A DNA stretch of 64,000 bases from Callaeas wilsoni (GCA_013398955.1 VWPU01002148.1:116965-180964); one strand, 5' to 3'. Numbered from the stretch's first letter, positions 1 to 13,900 are shown. Numbers and translations are program-made. The notes: generated by a model from the letters alone, not told the origin.

Positions 1-3000
1 CTTGCCCTGTGTACCACACTACTCTTGAGAGTGACTTTGGTTTCCCTGCTGGGTTTCCTGGCTGGAGGATGCTCTGCCAACCATGGACAGATAGCCCCCT
101 CTGCCAGCAAGTGGTAGAAACTCTCCCTGCATCTGGGAAAAAAAAAACAAAATTGCAAAATCCACACCTACTTTTTAAAATTATTTTTGAAATAAACATC
201 AATTCTCTCAATCTTTTGTGGACATCCTTCATTCCCAAAAAGTTCTAAACCATACTGATTGCCTCCATTTCCCAAGCTGGAGTAACAACTCTTCCGAAAA
301 CATACTTAGAGGATTTCAGCTGTTGGTGCAAGACAAGGTGGCTGTCACAGAGCACCAGTGGTGAAAGGATTCTTATAACTTTCCCTGGTCCCAAATGGAG
401 GCATAATATTTAAACAAAGCTGCAGACACATCGATAATGAAAATCTGGTGAACCACTTACTCTTGACTCTCAGGAATGCTGAATGCAGAATATCCATTAG
501 TTTCCTGACAACATGGATTATTTATAGGCAAGTCTGATAGCACCACCTATTATTAAGGTTGCTCAATACTTCCTATTCTATGACCCCTGGTTTCAGTCTT
601 TTTATACCTTTGCCACCTGGGATGAATTTTGCATACTGATGCCTGTCTTCAACTATCCTTGTTGAAAGTTCAGTCCTTTCAGGAGCAAGATTATTAAGAT
701 ACACAATGTTTTTGTTCATGTTTTAGAGGAATCTGGGAACCTTACCGAAATTTTTCATTTTCTCTTATTCTGCAAGAACTTAAATTTCATCAGAACAGAG
801 CATAATTTTTGTTTGCATGTAAGAAAATATCCCAAATATGGCAAATTTATGAGCACATGAAGGGGGGAAAAAAAAAGACACCAACAAACAAAAGAACACA
901 TTTTTCATATGAACTGAAAAAAGAATGCCAAAATAAACCAAACCACTGAAGACCCATTACCAGTGAACAGTTGTTATTTTTATATGAATCATTCCTTCCT
1001 AACAAGCAAAAAGATTCTAGCCCAAGGCTATGGAGAAGGGGGAAAGGCTTGGTTTTCCCTCCTGGAATGGCTGTTCTTTGGTGTCCAAAAGAAGCAAGTT
1101 AATGTAGTACTGGACTTGAGCACATTGCCTGAGACTGAAAGCAGTGGAGCACTACTAATGCTGTGCCACTGTTTTCAGTGCTGATGTCAATTTATCTACT
1201 GACAGAGAAAAGCCTCTCTGTTATCTGCTGCTTGTACCCTGAGCACTTCTGGGCTTCGGGTCAATTAACACATTCTTCCAGGCTGGAACAATTATACAAT
1301 TGTTGGTTTCAACTATAATAAGGAATGAAAGTGCCAACAGCAACCTGAGACATTTTTCTGATCCTACAATGAAGACAGCCACATTAAAAACGTTCCAGAT
1401 TTGATACATAAAACATGTGCATGCTTAGAATCTACTGATGACAAGCAAATCTCATTCAGCCAGGTTTGCATGTCAGGGATATGTAGAAACATAAGAAATA
1501 ATTCCTGGCATAAACACTATAGAGGACAAAACACTTAAAGATCCAATCCATCCAGAGAAGCAAAAGGGAATGAGCTGTGATTCCTTATACAGTATTTTGA
1601 CAATGTGAATTAAAGTTCCAGTGCAATCACAGCTCTGCTGCCTTTGACACCTTGACGGAAGAAGTGATCTGTACATGTGCACTCCCCATAGGAAATGCTG
1701 AGGGTCAAACACCACAGCCCTTAAACACTGACTTTGAATTGGAAAATTTATCTCCAAGGACAACTCCAGCAAAGAAAACTAAGTTAAACAGGGTTTTTTT
1801 TAGTTGCTATCTGTTGCTTTGTTTCCAAGAGTCAAGCAAATAGACCTGACCAGAAGAATTGTACAGAAAACAATGACAGCCCCAAACACACCAAACTTCT
1901 GGATAGCTTAGTCAGTACATGCCTTTACAGGCGAGAGCGGCATGGAATAAAACCAGGGATGCAAAGGCGTGTCAAGTGGCTTCTATATCGCATCAGGTTG
2001 ACAGGAATCTACAGAAGAAAGACCAGCCTGCTGTCCCCATTCAGAAGAGTAATCAGGACACTTTTTCAAAGCCTTTACTGGCCTACTGCCTGTGCTGGAG
2101 TCATCCAGCTGTCAGAGCATCATGCTGCTCCTGCTACAGCCCTTCATGTCTGCCAACTCCTGAATTACTGGAAAATTACTTGGCAAAATGACATGGGGAT
2201 AAAAGAGACAATCCCAGAACCTTCCTCATCACAGATGAAAAGGAATATTCCATTGCTATCTGTGTTCTCTGCCAAAGAAATTAAATTAACTGACATTACC
2301 TCCTTTGCATATCAGTTTTTAATAGCTCTTATGCTAGATAAGAAAAGGAAATTGCTGAAGACTGCCACTAGTGAGCTAAAGAAACATGAAGTTTGCACTA
2401 AATGTGTGCACTACTATGCTACACTTTATTGCTTGTGCTGTTTTCCTCCATCCAGTTTCATTTCAAGTGGAAACTCAGTTTTCCAAATTTCCCAAGGATT
2501 TGGGAAAGCAGCAGAGGTTAAAGTAGGGAATGGAATACATGCCTCAGGCAATCCAGCCTGACTTTAGCTGTTGTAAAAAAATCTCCACAGCCAAGTTACT
2601 TTATTGAACTCAAATGGCCCAAAGAGAGATTTGTTGAGTTAGTTTGGTTTAAGGCTGTGCACCAATATTGAACTTCAATGGTGTTTCTCTTGAGAATGCA
2701 CAACTGTAAGAAGATTCTACCAGCCTATGATTTCAGCCAAATCATCCCCTTTTAGAAGGTGCTCACAACTTCTTTCAGTGGTGTTGTTTTTAAAGCATTT
2801 CTACCCTATTATTTGTCATTATTTCCACTGCATTGCTGTGGAACATTTAAAAATGTTTTAGCATCTGTAATGACTTTTTATGTCTTCGTCTTTAAAACTT
2901 TCTTGTGTACTAAACAAACACAAAAGCCCTGATAATAAGTTTAACCTTCTAAATGGGTCTGCAGGAGGAAGTCACATATATTTAGGCTTCTATTCCTTAG

Positions 3001-6000
3001 CTGATCTCTTACCAGATCCTGAACAGCAACTAAAGAAACCTATTCATTTTACTATTCTTCAGAAAGATTTCTATGTTTTTAACAATTTCACCCAGAAAGC
3101 CACCTGAAGTTACTATCCTTTTGTGATGTGCTAAACAGGTATGAGATGAGAGACAGGTTCTACCAGAAAACTTACAATCAAAACACCAGGAATGACACAG
3201 AGAAGCAGGAGTGGAAGAGAAGCAAGGCAGAATGAAAAATAAAGCCATTGAAGTCAGATGAAAGCATCCTTGGTCAATGATTTTTTTTGTATGAGCCATT
3301 TTAGGGGAAAATATTAAGCGCTACATTTCAATAACAGTACCTCTAGTCTCTTAAGTAAATATGTATCAAGAATACATTCATAATTATAACAGCACTGCAC
3401 AGCAGGTATGAAACAGCATTCCAGGAAGACCAATAGGGCATGGTAAAAAAGTTGTGCTGGGCCAAGGAACCCCAGTCCTCCTTTATGCACAGGTTTTATT
3501 GCATCTTCAGCTATTATATCTTATGTACATACATTCTGTCATTGTGACTTCAAAGTATTTTATCAAGCTGGCAACATACACAAAAAGTTTAACAAAACTA
3601 ACAAGCAAACAAAAAAAAAACCCAAACAGAAAAACTCCCAACCAGAATGTCTGGATAGTCTTATTACAGACTACATTCATCTAGTACAGAAAGTACAAAG
3701 TTCATTCCCCAAACAGAAGTATATCAACAAAATGGTCATGACAAAAATCAATGAACGCATAAGCAGACTTTTCAAATCTTCCAAGTTACTGGCAGCCCAG
3801 AGAAGTTTTTCACAAGCTCTATGACACTTCTAAGTCTATTTTCAGGAATATGACTAGGCATAGGGTAGGAATTCAGCCAGGAACTCTGGAGTGCCATGGA
3901 AAAATAGAAAGGTAGCTGTGAAAGCCTGCAGAGAGTGTGAAGAAGAATCCAATAGAAGGAGAGCTTCAGAATTAGCATACCTTGAAAAGTAACTTCTGTC
4001 AGATACAATATGCCTTTTTATCTTTTATATACATAGGAAGTTTACATATTAATGTTTGCATGATGGTAAATCGGAGGACTGCTTCATTAGATTTGAAGGA
4101 GCACTTCTCCTCAGGCCAGGCCTCTGGTTTGACTCAGATTGAATTACAAAGCTAAACAGAACAGGAAGGATCTGTGCTCCTAATTCTGCTTGATAGATCA
4201 CTTTGTCATTTTCAGATGCCAGATTGAAGATAGCCGCCTCTCCCTTGGCAGAGAACAGCGCTTTTAAGCTCCAGGCTATCAGAGAGAGCAAGCGCCCACA
4301 GTACGTGCACAGACTGACAGTTGCATTAAGATGTTTCCTGCTGCTTCTTTAAAAACTTATGGCAACCTGCTCGTTATTAGCCTTCTGTACTTGGACAGAG
4401 TTAAATTGGGTGAGATGAAGTGGAAGTCACAGCTGAAGGTGCTCTGGGCTGTAACACAGCAGAGTAACCACACACCTCTGCAGATGTCCTGACTGGGGAA
4501 TCATCCTATGAGAATAGGAAGCACGTTTAGCGGAGATTATGCAGAATGAATGGGAAAAGTCTTCAGGAAATTAGTTTTTTCCCATTCTTTCTGAATCTGA
4601 GGGGATCCAAAGGCACTTCATTATCATAACTGTTTCATGTTTAGTTATGGTTGTTGAAAGCTCTTCTCTTAATTTGCTGTACAACTCTCAAATTGCTGAT
4701 TAAGGAACAAAATAGACCAAATACGAAGGCAGATCTGAGAACATGTGGAGCCCATTAACGGAACAAATTCATGGCTTGTTTTCACTTATCCGATTCAGTA
4801 TTTTTAGGGGTCTTTTGTTTTCTGCAATTTATCAGGTGCAAGCTAAAAGGATATTAACCAGACTTTAGCCAATGTACATGTGTCTACACACAAACCTATC
4901 AGCTAAAGTAATGTAATACCATCCCCAATATGGAACTACTGAATCCCAGACATACAGCTAAAAGCCTGCAAATTCTCCCCCCTACATCCTGTTTTCTAGT
5001 ATACTAAGCCACCAAAAAAAATTGGAATAAAAATAACAAAGGCAGAAGGTTTCAGGAGTTTTCAGGCAGTTGGTAACAGGCTGCTATTCTGCTATAACTG
5101 CTCGAGCAATAAGCAGTGCACAGGCCCCTGGGGCTCACCGGCAGTGAAGCATCAAATATTTCTGATACACTACTACAATAACATGTTGCTCTTGCACAGG
5201 ACCTTTCCCATAAGATGGATACACAGAAGAGGAAATAGTAAACTGCCCAGGCCCTCTAGAGGTAAGGTCAGTGTTACTCACATTTGACAAGTTCTGTGTA
5301 ACCTAAAAATATTGAAATAATCATTCCTAATCCTCACTGAGGAATTTTCAAGCATCTCAAAACACTTTAGAGACAAAGTCTGGCATTTGTGTAGAGAGAC
5401 AGAAGCGGTTTTCCCAGGCTAAAGCTGAGAATCTAGCCATGACCATCTCTCATCCTTGTTCAATTTTCTAGTCTCTATCCTTGATAAATCTTATTGTAAA
5501 TAAATTTATCCACTAAGTCTTAATAAAACTTTAATTTTTCAAAAAATATTTTTAATTCTTTAAGATAATTATCATGCAACACTGATTACCTAGGAAAAAA
5601 AGACTCAAAAATAAGCTACTCGCATGCAGGAAACTACATGTACAAGAATGGGCACTAAATAAAACACATGCAGCTGCTGAAGAAAGCTCCTTCCCTTGTT
5701 CCAATCAGACTGTTAACCAGGAATCAGATCAGGAATTTGCAACTGGGGGGCAGAAAGAAGACAGGATGAAAATCTTCCTGATTTGAAATACATCATTTTC
5801 CCTGAAATTCCACAGGAACCTCTGGAGCATGCAACTGCTCCAGTTTAAAACTGGAAAGGAGACTATCCCTGTCACTGGTTAGACATGAGCGGATAAACAT
5901 GAAGCAGGGTACATGAATGAGACAAAAAGAGAAATAGATCAAATCTACTTTATTCTACTCCCACTTTTTCTGAATTCTCACCATTGTAATAGGAGCTCAG

Positions 6001-9000
6001 ACAGCTGCTCATGACCCTGGTGGAGCCAGAAGAGGCTCAGGTGACAGAGCTCACACGATGGCCAGGCATTGGGATTAAGCATGGAAGCACAAGAGAGCAA
6101 CATTGGCTGGGTGACCTCCAAAGGAAGAGAAAGGTGGCCTTGTGCTCTGCAGAGTAATTTTGTTTAATGATTTCTTAGTCCTTTCTTACACTTTGGACCA
6201 TTTGGGGAGGAGGTTATTGGGGGATTTTATGGTAAAGTGTAAAGGAGATTATTAATGGAAATTCAACTTTTCTTTACTTTAAATCATTCATTGCTTTAAA
6301 TGAGGTTAGTTGTATAAGCTAGAAAAATTGATCTAGATGAACAAATGTGTTCTGCCTTAATCCATCTGTGGTGATTTCAACTCTTCTGAAATACACAATT
6401 TCATCTTCAAGGAAAAAAATCTTCAATGAGGTCAGTCAGCATCCACTACAGGAGCCTGAATTTGTGGTAAAGCATCTGAGACAAAACGCACTAAAAGGAA
6501 GTCCCAAGTTTCAGCCTTACACTTAGCTAGACCTGTTTAAACCCCACAGTGTAGATAAGTTGGTTTTGGGGGGTTTTTCCTTAGCTTCTTTTGTTTTATT
6601 TAGCTTATCTAGATGGATTTTGTAATACAGATGAACATGTGGCCACACACAGATGTTGTTTCTAGCACAAAGGAGGGAATATCTAGCCAGATGCAGGGGA
6701 ATAGATACAGGCAAAGAATTACTGGTTTTCAGAAAAGCAATATCTGTTTACATATTCCAGAGATTTGTTTTGACTCAAAATGCACATGGGAAATTTTTAG
6801 ACATGTATTTTGCTGAGAGACTGGCAATTCACAGAAACAGAACGCAAAAGGCGGTATCATTTCACAGATCAAGGCTAGTCTGAGCGTCTGATGGACAAGT
6901 ATATGATGTTGGTCCCTAGGAAGACCAGTAAGGACTCTTAACAGTTTACACAACATGGTAAAAGATAGCAATTGCATTTATTTTCTTAGTCCTCATATTT
7001 ATTCAGATCACATTATCCAAAAGGAAGAGGAATCCTACATCTGTCATTAGAAATGCTATTCAATTATATTCAACTAAAATATAACCATTTTTAACAACAG
7101 AGCTATATTAACAAATTAACAGGGCAAATTAACAACAGTGCAGTTGCTGGAGGGCCAAGGAACGGAACAAGCATAAGCCCTGCAGTAATCACTTAATGTA
7201 TCACGAGAAAGTAGGAATTCATTGGCTATAATATTTTCAATAATTTGCTCAGCTGTTCTGCAAAGAGATGCAGCGAGTACTTCAGTGGAAAAGTACACAT
7301 CTTTATTATAAGTTTTCTCTAATATGCTAGTGCACTGGGACTTGGCATGCTTGCTTTTCTCATCTAATTAAAAAAAAAGGAGATGATTCATTGATAGTGG
7401 AAATGATTCCTAAAGTAAATTGCAGCCTCTGCTGTGCTTTGGTATTTGTAAGCAGTAACTGGAAACTGTTGCATTTGTGCCACGAAAGAAGATAATACCG
7501 ACGTTTCATCTCAAATATGTGCACAGCACATCAGTGTTAGTGAGGGCCTCCACGATATGTGCCCAAGCAAACACTGCACTCAAAGGTCATCACTGTTCTG
7601 CTGAAGCTGGCCACAGCACTGGGCTGTGCAGAAAAGGCGAGACCATGCAACGTCCCACAAGAAGAAAGTGACCTCTGCTAAAGGAAGAAAGCTTGAATGG
7701 TCACAAAGGTTGTCTTCCCCTTTGTCTCCATTTTGGTTTCCAGATCTATCCTTGGAACGAATTCTAGGGTTTGTCTATTGTTTACAGTACTAGTGTTAAA
7801 GACTTCATGAGAGAAATTAGAAAACCAGTTCACCGTGATAAATGAAAGACATTAATTTGACTAAGTGAAAGGGAAACAGCACTTGGCAGCAGGAGGAAGA
7901 CAACTCCTGCACTGTCAGATGCCACAAGAGAATCCTCTGCCAAAACCCTCCAAAAAGATATTATGTTAAAAGCACTACATCACCAAAAGCTTGCACTGGC
8001 AAATCATCACTCCGCCTTGAACCATCTCTGTCCCAAGGACACCTTCTGCCCATGAAAGCTGTAGCTCTGTGTGTGTTAACCCCTTCACACACATCCCACG
8101 TTAAGCAGGAGACACAAATAGCTCGTAATGGGACATGGCATGCCCTTAAATTCTAGACTGTGCTTTTACTGAATGAGCTTCATGTAAAAACACATAAAAC
8201 TATATGTTTACACCCCAAAATATTCACAGCTTACTCATTTATTTGTGCTGAAGTTGGATCAACATAAACACACCAGACTCGTTGAGATAAAACCTGATCC
8301 AAAATCTAAGATTTATGAGTGATATTTTTTATGTTTCTTAAATAGAAGAATGAATCATAATTCTTGACCAGTCTGCATCTGGATTTGAATTTCACGCATC
8401 TTTTACAGTTCCAAAACAAAGCTAATGGATGCTGCTGTGACTCATATTAGCAATCACATCACATTAAAAAAATTCCGTTCAAGATGGAGTGCTTGAGCTA
8501 GAGGGCAGGCTGCATCCCCTGGAAACTCAATTCCCTCTTCTCTCGATGAATCTTATCACTTTCTTTATTTCAGTTTTATATCATTATATTGACCTGATCA
8601 ACTGAAGCTCATTTTAAACCAGATCAAAACTGGGATCCATTCTTCTTATGAAACTGTGAGAATGAACACTGTGAATTAAAGTCAGGCTGCATCACTTTAA
8701 AAATCACCCAAACACACAAATCCTGTTGTTCTCATTACCTCTTTCTCCTTTTCTTTCCAAGCAGTACATTCACGACCACATAATTTATCACAAACCAGAA
8801 GCTTGGCATACCCAAAGTTGCCCCAAATGAGCAAACGCAGTAAATCTTATCCTGAATATAATGTATTTTCACATTAGCAGGCATGCACACCAGCTGCTGA
8901 ACAGTGTGAAAGACACCCAAGGTTTATCCAAAACAAAAGGTTAATCATCCTGATCAACCTGAGTACCTGGGATCCTTTCGTCTTGTCTTTAGCATTGATC

Positions 9001-9247
9001 TAGTGAAAATAAAGTCTGAATTTAAACACTTGTTTTATATATAGATATATGGAGATACATATAGATATAGATATATAAATGTATGGCTTTTTCTGTTTTG
9101 TTTGAGCTTATTTGTGATGCCCACCAAATGCAATCAATGAGGCACAAAAGGTTTCCTGCATGACCATGCTAGCACTATGAGGAGGGTAAAATTAAAACTG
9201 ATGTCGTGGAAGTCAGCCTTTTGAAATGCAGGGTCAGAGAACAATTT
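1..9247. other. Gene-free AT-rich stretch
   Basis: No exon, RNA gene or clear mobile element was recognised here, apart from the candidate open frame at 1,959-2,561, listed separately. The sequence is AT-rich with short A or T runs and a small TA/GATA-like patch near 9,040-9,080. Short open frames occur on both strands, but none shows a known domain or a convincing exon with matching splice sites. A patch at 5,340-5,450 faintly recalls the tail of an ancient amniote SINE, but too weakly to call. Most likely intergenic or deep intronic DNA. Confidence 0.6.
1959..2561 (+). CDS. Hypothetical 200-codon open frame (unverified)
   Basis: An uninterrupted frame from a true ATG (G at -3, C at +4) to TGA. 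It is the longest open frame in the window outside GC-rich or tandem-repeat sequence. The predicted product begins basic (MQRRVKWLLYRIR), has a Cys-rich patch near residues 145-162 (CTKCVHYYATLYCLCC), and shows no signal peptide, transmembrane pattern or motif that I recognise. No flanking exon, nearby poly(A) signal or coding-style composition supports it, and another frame overlaps its start. It could be a chance frame, a lineage-specific transcript or a decayed pseudogene. I do not assign a function. Confidence 0.12.
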   Translation: MQRRVKWLLYRIRLTGIYRRKTSLLSPFRRVIRTLFQSLYWPTACAGVIQLSEHHAAPATALHVCQLLNYWKITWQNDMGIKETIPEPSSSQMKRNIPLLSVFSAKEIKLTDITSFAYQFLIALMLDKKRKLLKTATSELKKHEVCTKCVHYYATLYCLCCFPPSSFISSGNSVFQISQGFGKAAEVKVGNGIHASGNPA

Positions 9248-9412
9248 AGATTGGAAAAAGCTCCTGTCTGGTGGAGTTTTGAGTATCTCTGTGGATGGAG
9301 GCTCCACCACCTCTCTGGACCCTGGGCTGTTGCCTGGCTACATTTTTTCCTTGATATCTCATAGGATTTTCCCTCACTTGCCATTACGTCTGTCTGATGG
9401 TGCCGTCTGCCC
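9248..9412 (-). mobile_element. Degraded CR1 LINE fragment (3' region)
   Basis: Read on the + strand this matches the antisense CR1 3' region that is common in birds. There is a remnant of the ttggaaaagacct block at 9,252, then 'gagtatctctgtggatgga' and 'ctccaccacctctctgga', which correspond to the CR1 phrase for a brief headline and first sentence of the consensus. A poorer match to the next block ('attttttccttgatatctc') follows. The element therefore lies on the minus strand, is 5' truncated, and is old, with many substitutions. CR1 is the dominant LINE of bird genomes. The right-hand boundary is uncertain and the identification is from memory of the consensus. Confidence 0.6.
9394..9412 (+). 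repeat. Copy 1 of an exact 19-bp direct repeat
   Basis: The 19-mer ctgatggtgccgtctgccc occurs here and again at 10,148-10,166, in the same orientation and 754 bp apart. Both copies are followed within 3-9 bp by gcagcc. An exact 19-bp match is unlikely by chance in 64 kb, so the two sites may share descent from a dispersed repeat or a local duplication, but outside this core the flanks no longer align by eye. Confidence 0.6.
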
Positions 9413-10147
9413 TATTTTCTGCAGCCTCCTGCTGGGTAGATTCAGCCCTGTCACTGAGCTGGGATAATGCCACACAGCCAGGCTGTCCACACCACCTGCA
9501 TGGTTTAATGCATCCTACAGCAATGCAGCAGTGGCTATGAAACATCTCGTCAGTCAGATACTCTTCTGCCTCTTTACGTTGTCTTTTATGAACTGCCCTC
9601 ACTGTCAGCGCTCAACTTGGTTATAGATATTTGAATATATTAACCTTGCAGGGGTAAGAAGAATTTATCTGGCACATGCCCAGAAGTTCAAGCATATATC
9701 AGCTTCTGAATCCGAACCACTTGTCTGTATTGACACTTTTAATAAGATTTAAACTATAAAATTGGACTCCCTCCTAAGTAACCCATAAGCAATTTTTTTC
9801 TAATATCAATCCTAGAACAAAGAGGGTATGATATAACTTGGCAGAAGTATGCTAAAAATTACACCAAATATTTCCAAACCTTTGAGAAAACATTTATTAA
9901 GAACCTCAATTTCAAAAATTATTTAATAAAATCTGTATTTATCATTCTTTTTCAGGTTAGAGGGTCAGCTCTGACATTGTCTCTGAACTGCCTTTCCTAT
10001 TTCTGCCTCAAATTTCATTATATCACAAGAGGCCAGATTCAGACCAGATGTTACCAGGCAAAAATCAACTGACTCCTTCAGTGAGGAAGTTACGCCTGTT
10101 TCCTAGAGAAGGGTATTTAGTTCCACAGGCTCTCACTGGCAAAAAAA

Positions 10148-10166
10148 CTGATGGTGCCGTCTGCCC
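10148..10166 (+). repeat. Copy 2 of the exact 19-bp direct repeat
   Basis: Second copy of ctgatggtgccgtctgccc, followed by attgcagcc, where the first copy has tattttctgcagcc. The surrounding 10,040-10,300 sequence is not otherwise recognisable as CR1 or LTR. See the copy at 9,394 for comparison. Confidence 0.6.
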
Positions 10167-10749
10167 ATTGCAGCCAGACAGAACCATCCTACTGAGGAGA
10201 CACTGGGAAACATCATATTTCCCACAGTGGGAGCAATCTCCCCTGAATCTCCACACGGTCGGCAGCGTGCCATTAAAGCCACTTAGGATAACAAGCCCTG
10301 TATAAACAGATTATCCAACAGAAAAGTTTTGTCAATATTGGTTCATATTCTACAACGTAACATTCGAATGCAGGTTTAGTACTGCAGAAAGAGAACTAAA
10401 ATCTAGAAGCATCAAATCTAAAACCTTGGAATAAATACTGTTTATTATGGAAAATAATATTCCAATACTTAACTCAGCTTTTGCATCTGTGACAGTATTT
10501 CATAGGTCTGGTATTTGACAGTGAGGGAAGTATTAAGTACATGAAAACATCAACAAAACCTAAGTGAGGATTTTGTACAACAGGAATTCCTATAATTTTT
10601 TTCCAGCAGAAATAAGGAAGTTACAGCTTTCCACATGCTCCTGTTGAACTGAGCTAACCCTTACAACATGGCTTGCTGAAAACAAACTGGATTGCTCAAC
10701 ATCTGTCCTGCAGCCTTCATTAACACAATGAACATTAACTGAAGTCAGC

Positions 10750-10990
10750 CGTACAGCATTATCGCTCAGCATCTGCACAGCACCTCGCTGGGAGACGCGG
10801 GGCTGGCTGCCTTTCCTGCAGCACGCCCGCTTCCATCCCCTTCGCGCGAGGCCCTGAGGGAGAGGCTCCCTCCTGGCAGGCTCTGGGGCTCCCCTTGGCC
10901 CCACCACTGCTCCCAGCCACCTCCAGTGCTCTCCGTGGGGGTTCCCAAGCCTGGCCCATCCCTCTGCACCACCACAGCCTTTCTGGGCTG
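10750..10990. other. Small GC-rich block with a CpG cluster
   Basis: About ten CpGs fall between 10,750 and 10,855, including ttcgcgcgagg and gagacgcgggg, in a neighbourhood that is otherwise CpG-poor. The adjoining 10,861-10,980 is GC-rich but almost free of CpG. The open frames on both strands here (up to 145 codons) are explained by low stop-codon frequency in GC-rich DNA and resemble no known protein. It could be a weak regulatory element or the remnant of an older repeat. Nothing in the sequence decides between these. Confidence 0.35.
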
Positions 10991-13900
10991 CAAAGCTCAC
11001 AAAATAAACCCCTTCGAAAGCAAACAACTAAGGTAGCAAACTGCTGGCTGTTGGCAGGAAAATTGGATGAGAAGCAGAAGGTGGGATTTTTCCTTTTGCA
11101 CCTGAAAAAATGTAGGCCAATCAATTCCTTCATGCTAAGTCAATCACACCCAGCTCAACAAAAATTGGTTAAAGCATACTCAATATATTCTCATATCAGA
11201 GAAGAAATCCATCTGCAGCCAGCAAAAGGCCCACAAACTGAGTGTATCCTGTGCTCAAAGAGCAACATATATGAAATACAGCCTTAAAACTCTGCAAGAC
11301 ATACAATTTAAAAAAAAGCTAAAAACATAAGCCCAGAATTAAAATTATGAGCTACAGTTAATTATATTTAGAATTATGGTCTCCTTAAATAGATGACTTC
11401 AAATACTAATGCCTTAAATATACATTGTAATGTTCATTGTAGGCTGTAAAGTCATATAATTGAAAGTTTTTTTGAGGAGATTCAGATACTCGAATAAATG
11501 CAGATTAATTTTTGCTCAGGAAAAAAGAAAACAATTTAGATCTGCAGCTTTCGAATTTGCAACCACTCTGGCAAAATCTTTTATTTCAAAAGGGAAGAAA
11601 AAGGAGATGTCATCAAAGTTTTGTTGCAATATTTTCAAAGTAAAAAACTGACAAATTGTTTCAAGGCCAAATTTACTCCAGTTTTAACACCTGAAAATTA
11701 AGGTAAAATATTCTGCATTTGATTAATTATTTGAAATAAGTATCCTATTGATTTCATTGCATTTCCTTTCATGTCAATGTAATAGACCATTTCACTGGCA
11801 AGGAGGGAAGCTCCCAAATGACTATTTTCTAAATATGAGGAGAAAATATATTTGCTGCATAATTTTACCAATCATTTTTCTTTATCTTTACTCCCTCCCC
11901 CTCCATCCAACCTCCTTATATTCAGATGGTTTCTCTGACTAACGGAACCAGAGGAAACATAAAACACTCTCAAATGCACTCAGTAATTTCACTGCTCTGC
12001 AGAATGACAGCAAGGCCCAGGTCTATCAGCTCTCATCCAGATGATGTTCTCAAATCAAGGGCAATTTTTTTTCTTTAATTTCAACAGGAACAAGCCTAGA
12101 GCTGAACAAAATTAGAAATTATGGACTTCATGTAGATAAAATTATCTAGCAGCTGTTATGTGGAAAACTATAAGATTATCGCAGTGGTACCTACTGGCCT
12201 TAAAACACTTGCATTTATTAAAACATTATCAAGAGATAAGAATTGCAGTCAAAGTCTTGGAAATTAAATTTAGTCACAGCAAACATACACTTCTTAGACG
12301 GTATAAATGGCCTAAGCTTCACAGAAGCTGAAGAAACCACACTCACACAGCCAGCATATACACTTTTCATATGGCAATGCTATATGAAAAACATAATTGT
12401 ATAATGCATACACATATATGTGTATTTTATAAATAGAATGCTATATAATGCTTTTTGAATGTCTTTCAACTTCATAAAAGGGTACAGTACAAGGCACCGT
12501 GTTCTGTAAGATATCTTAAATGAACTAAGTTTAGCCCTGTTTTATTTGTCAGTATGAAGAAGAAATGTGGTATAAAAAGTTTATAAAAATTGAATTTTTA
12601 AAAGAAATTAGAGCAGAGTTCATACATATCCTAGAAATAAAAATATGGGACAAAGAAAGCCCTTTGACTACTCTCAATTCTCTAAAGAGTTAATAATGAG
12701 TCCTCAGACAAATTATTTGTGTGTTCCACCACTCAAAGTAGAAAATCCTATTTTACCATCCAGGCCACTTAGGGGTATTCACCCATGTGGCAGACATTTT
12801 CAACCACTGCTGCTGAACTCATTAACCTGACAGGCCTCTGTTCACATTATGGAAAAAAATGGAAGAAAATTTCTTTCTTTTGACTGTCTGCATGAATCAT
12901 AAATCCTTCATGGCAGGTTTTCTTTCAGAGTCTCTCTCTATGACAAAATCTGCTCACATAGTAGGGTAAGACCTGCAGGACCATCCAGGCCTTCTGGGCA
13001 TCAAACTGCAACTACTCAAGATAAGGTTTGGTTACATCAATCTTCCTCATTTCAGATAATAAATGCAGGTTCCTGTCAGACTGACAGGACAAGTGTGCTA
13101 CAAGTCCCATGAGCTGAATGCAGTTCTTTGACAAAAAATTTTAGCAAACAAAGCCAAGCATGTGCAAAGTCAACATAACAGCTAACATCTAATCAAAAAT
13201 TTACCAGAAACATCCCAGAGAAAAGTATTCAAAGCCTGTTTAATCCAAACGGTAATCTTTCCTAGGATTACTGTCTTACTATCTTGCATAATTTCACTGT
13301 TACCTGCCTTTTTTCTATTCCTTTCTGTAACCATCAAGAGCAGAAGCCATGTGGCACCATTGTCATTGCCACATCATTATCTGTTGCAGCAGAAATACAG
13401 CAATGAGCAAACAAACAAACATCCCTACTTTTTTTTTTTTTCCTGACACCACCACTACAGGGGAAAGCAAAAAAAAAAATAAACCCCAGAAGAGCCCCAA
13501 AGCAATTTAGTCAATGAATATGACTGCTATCAGTTACCACACTGGAAATGTTGTGGGAGTTTTCCTGGCCTGTTTGTAGATGTGTGTGCTTGTTTTTACA
13601 AGGTTCTCCACCAAGAACAAAACACCAGCAAGCCTTGTGTCTCCTGTAGAGTTGATTATATTAGATCATTTTATCTTACTGACAGAGGGGAGAGACAGGC
13701 TGGGCGTGATGAATGGCTATTGTTATACCCTACCTGACCACCCTGGCGCCCACCCAGGCACGCAGCCTGATGGCAATCAGGTAGCCTGACTCATGTGATA
13801 TTTGACAAAGGATAGGTCAAGATCCTCCCCATCTGTTATCAGGAAAAGCCTTCTGTCTACTTGCAGCAATACCGCAGTGTTACATTTACCACTGAAAAAA

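Noticed and set aside
5340..5450. MIR or L3-like tail
   Set aside because: Some word-level resemblance (cccaggctaaagctgagaat), but no ordered set of consensus blocks.
10590..11133. Overlapping minus-strand frames of 124-145 codons
   Set aside because: Several frames are open at once in a GC-rich block, and none resembles a known protein.
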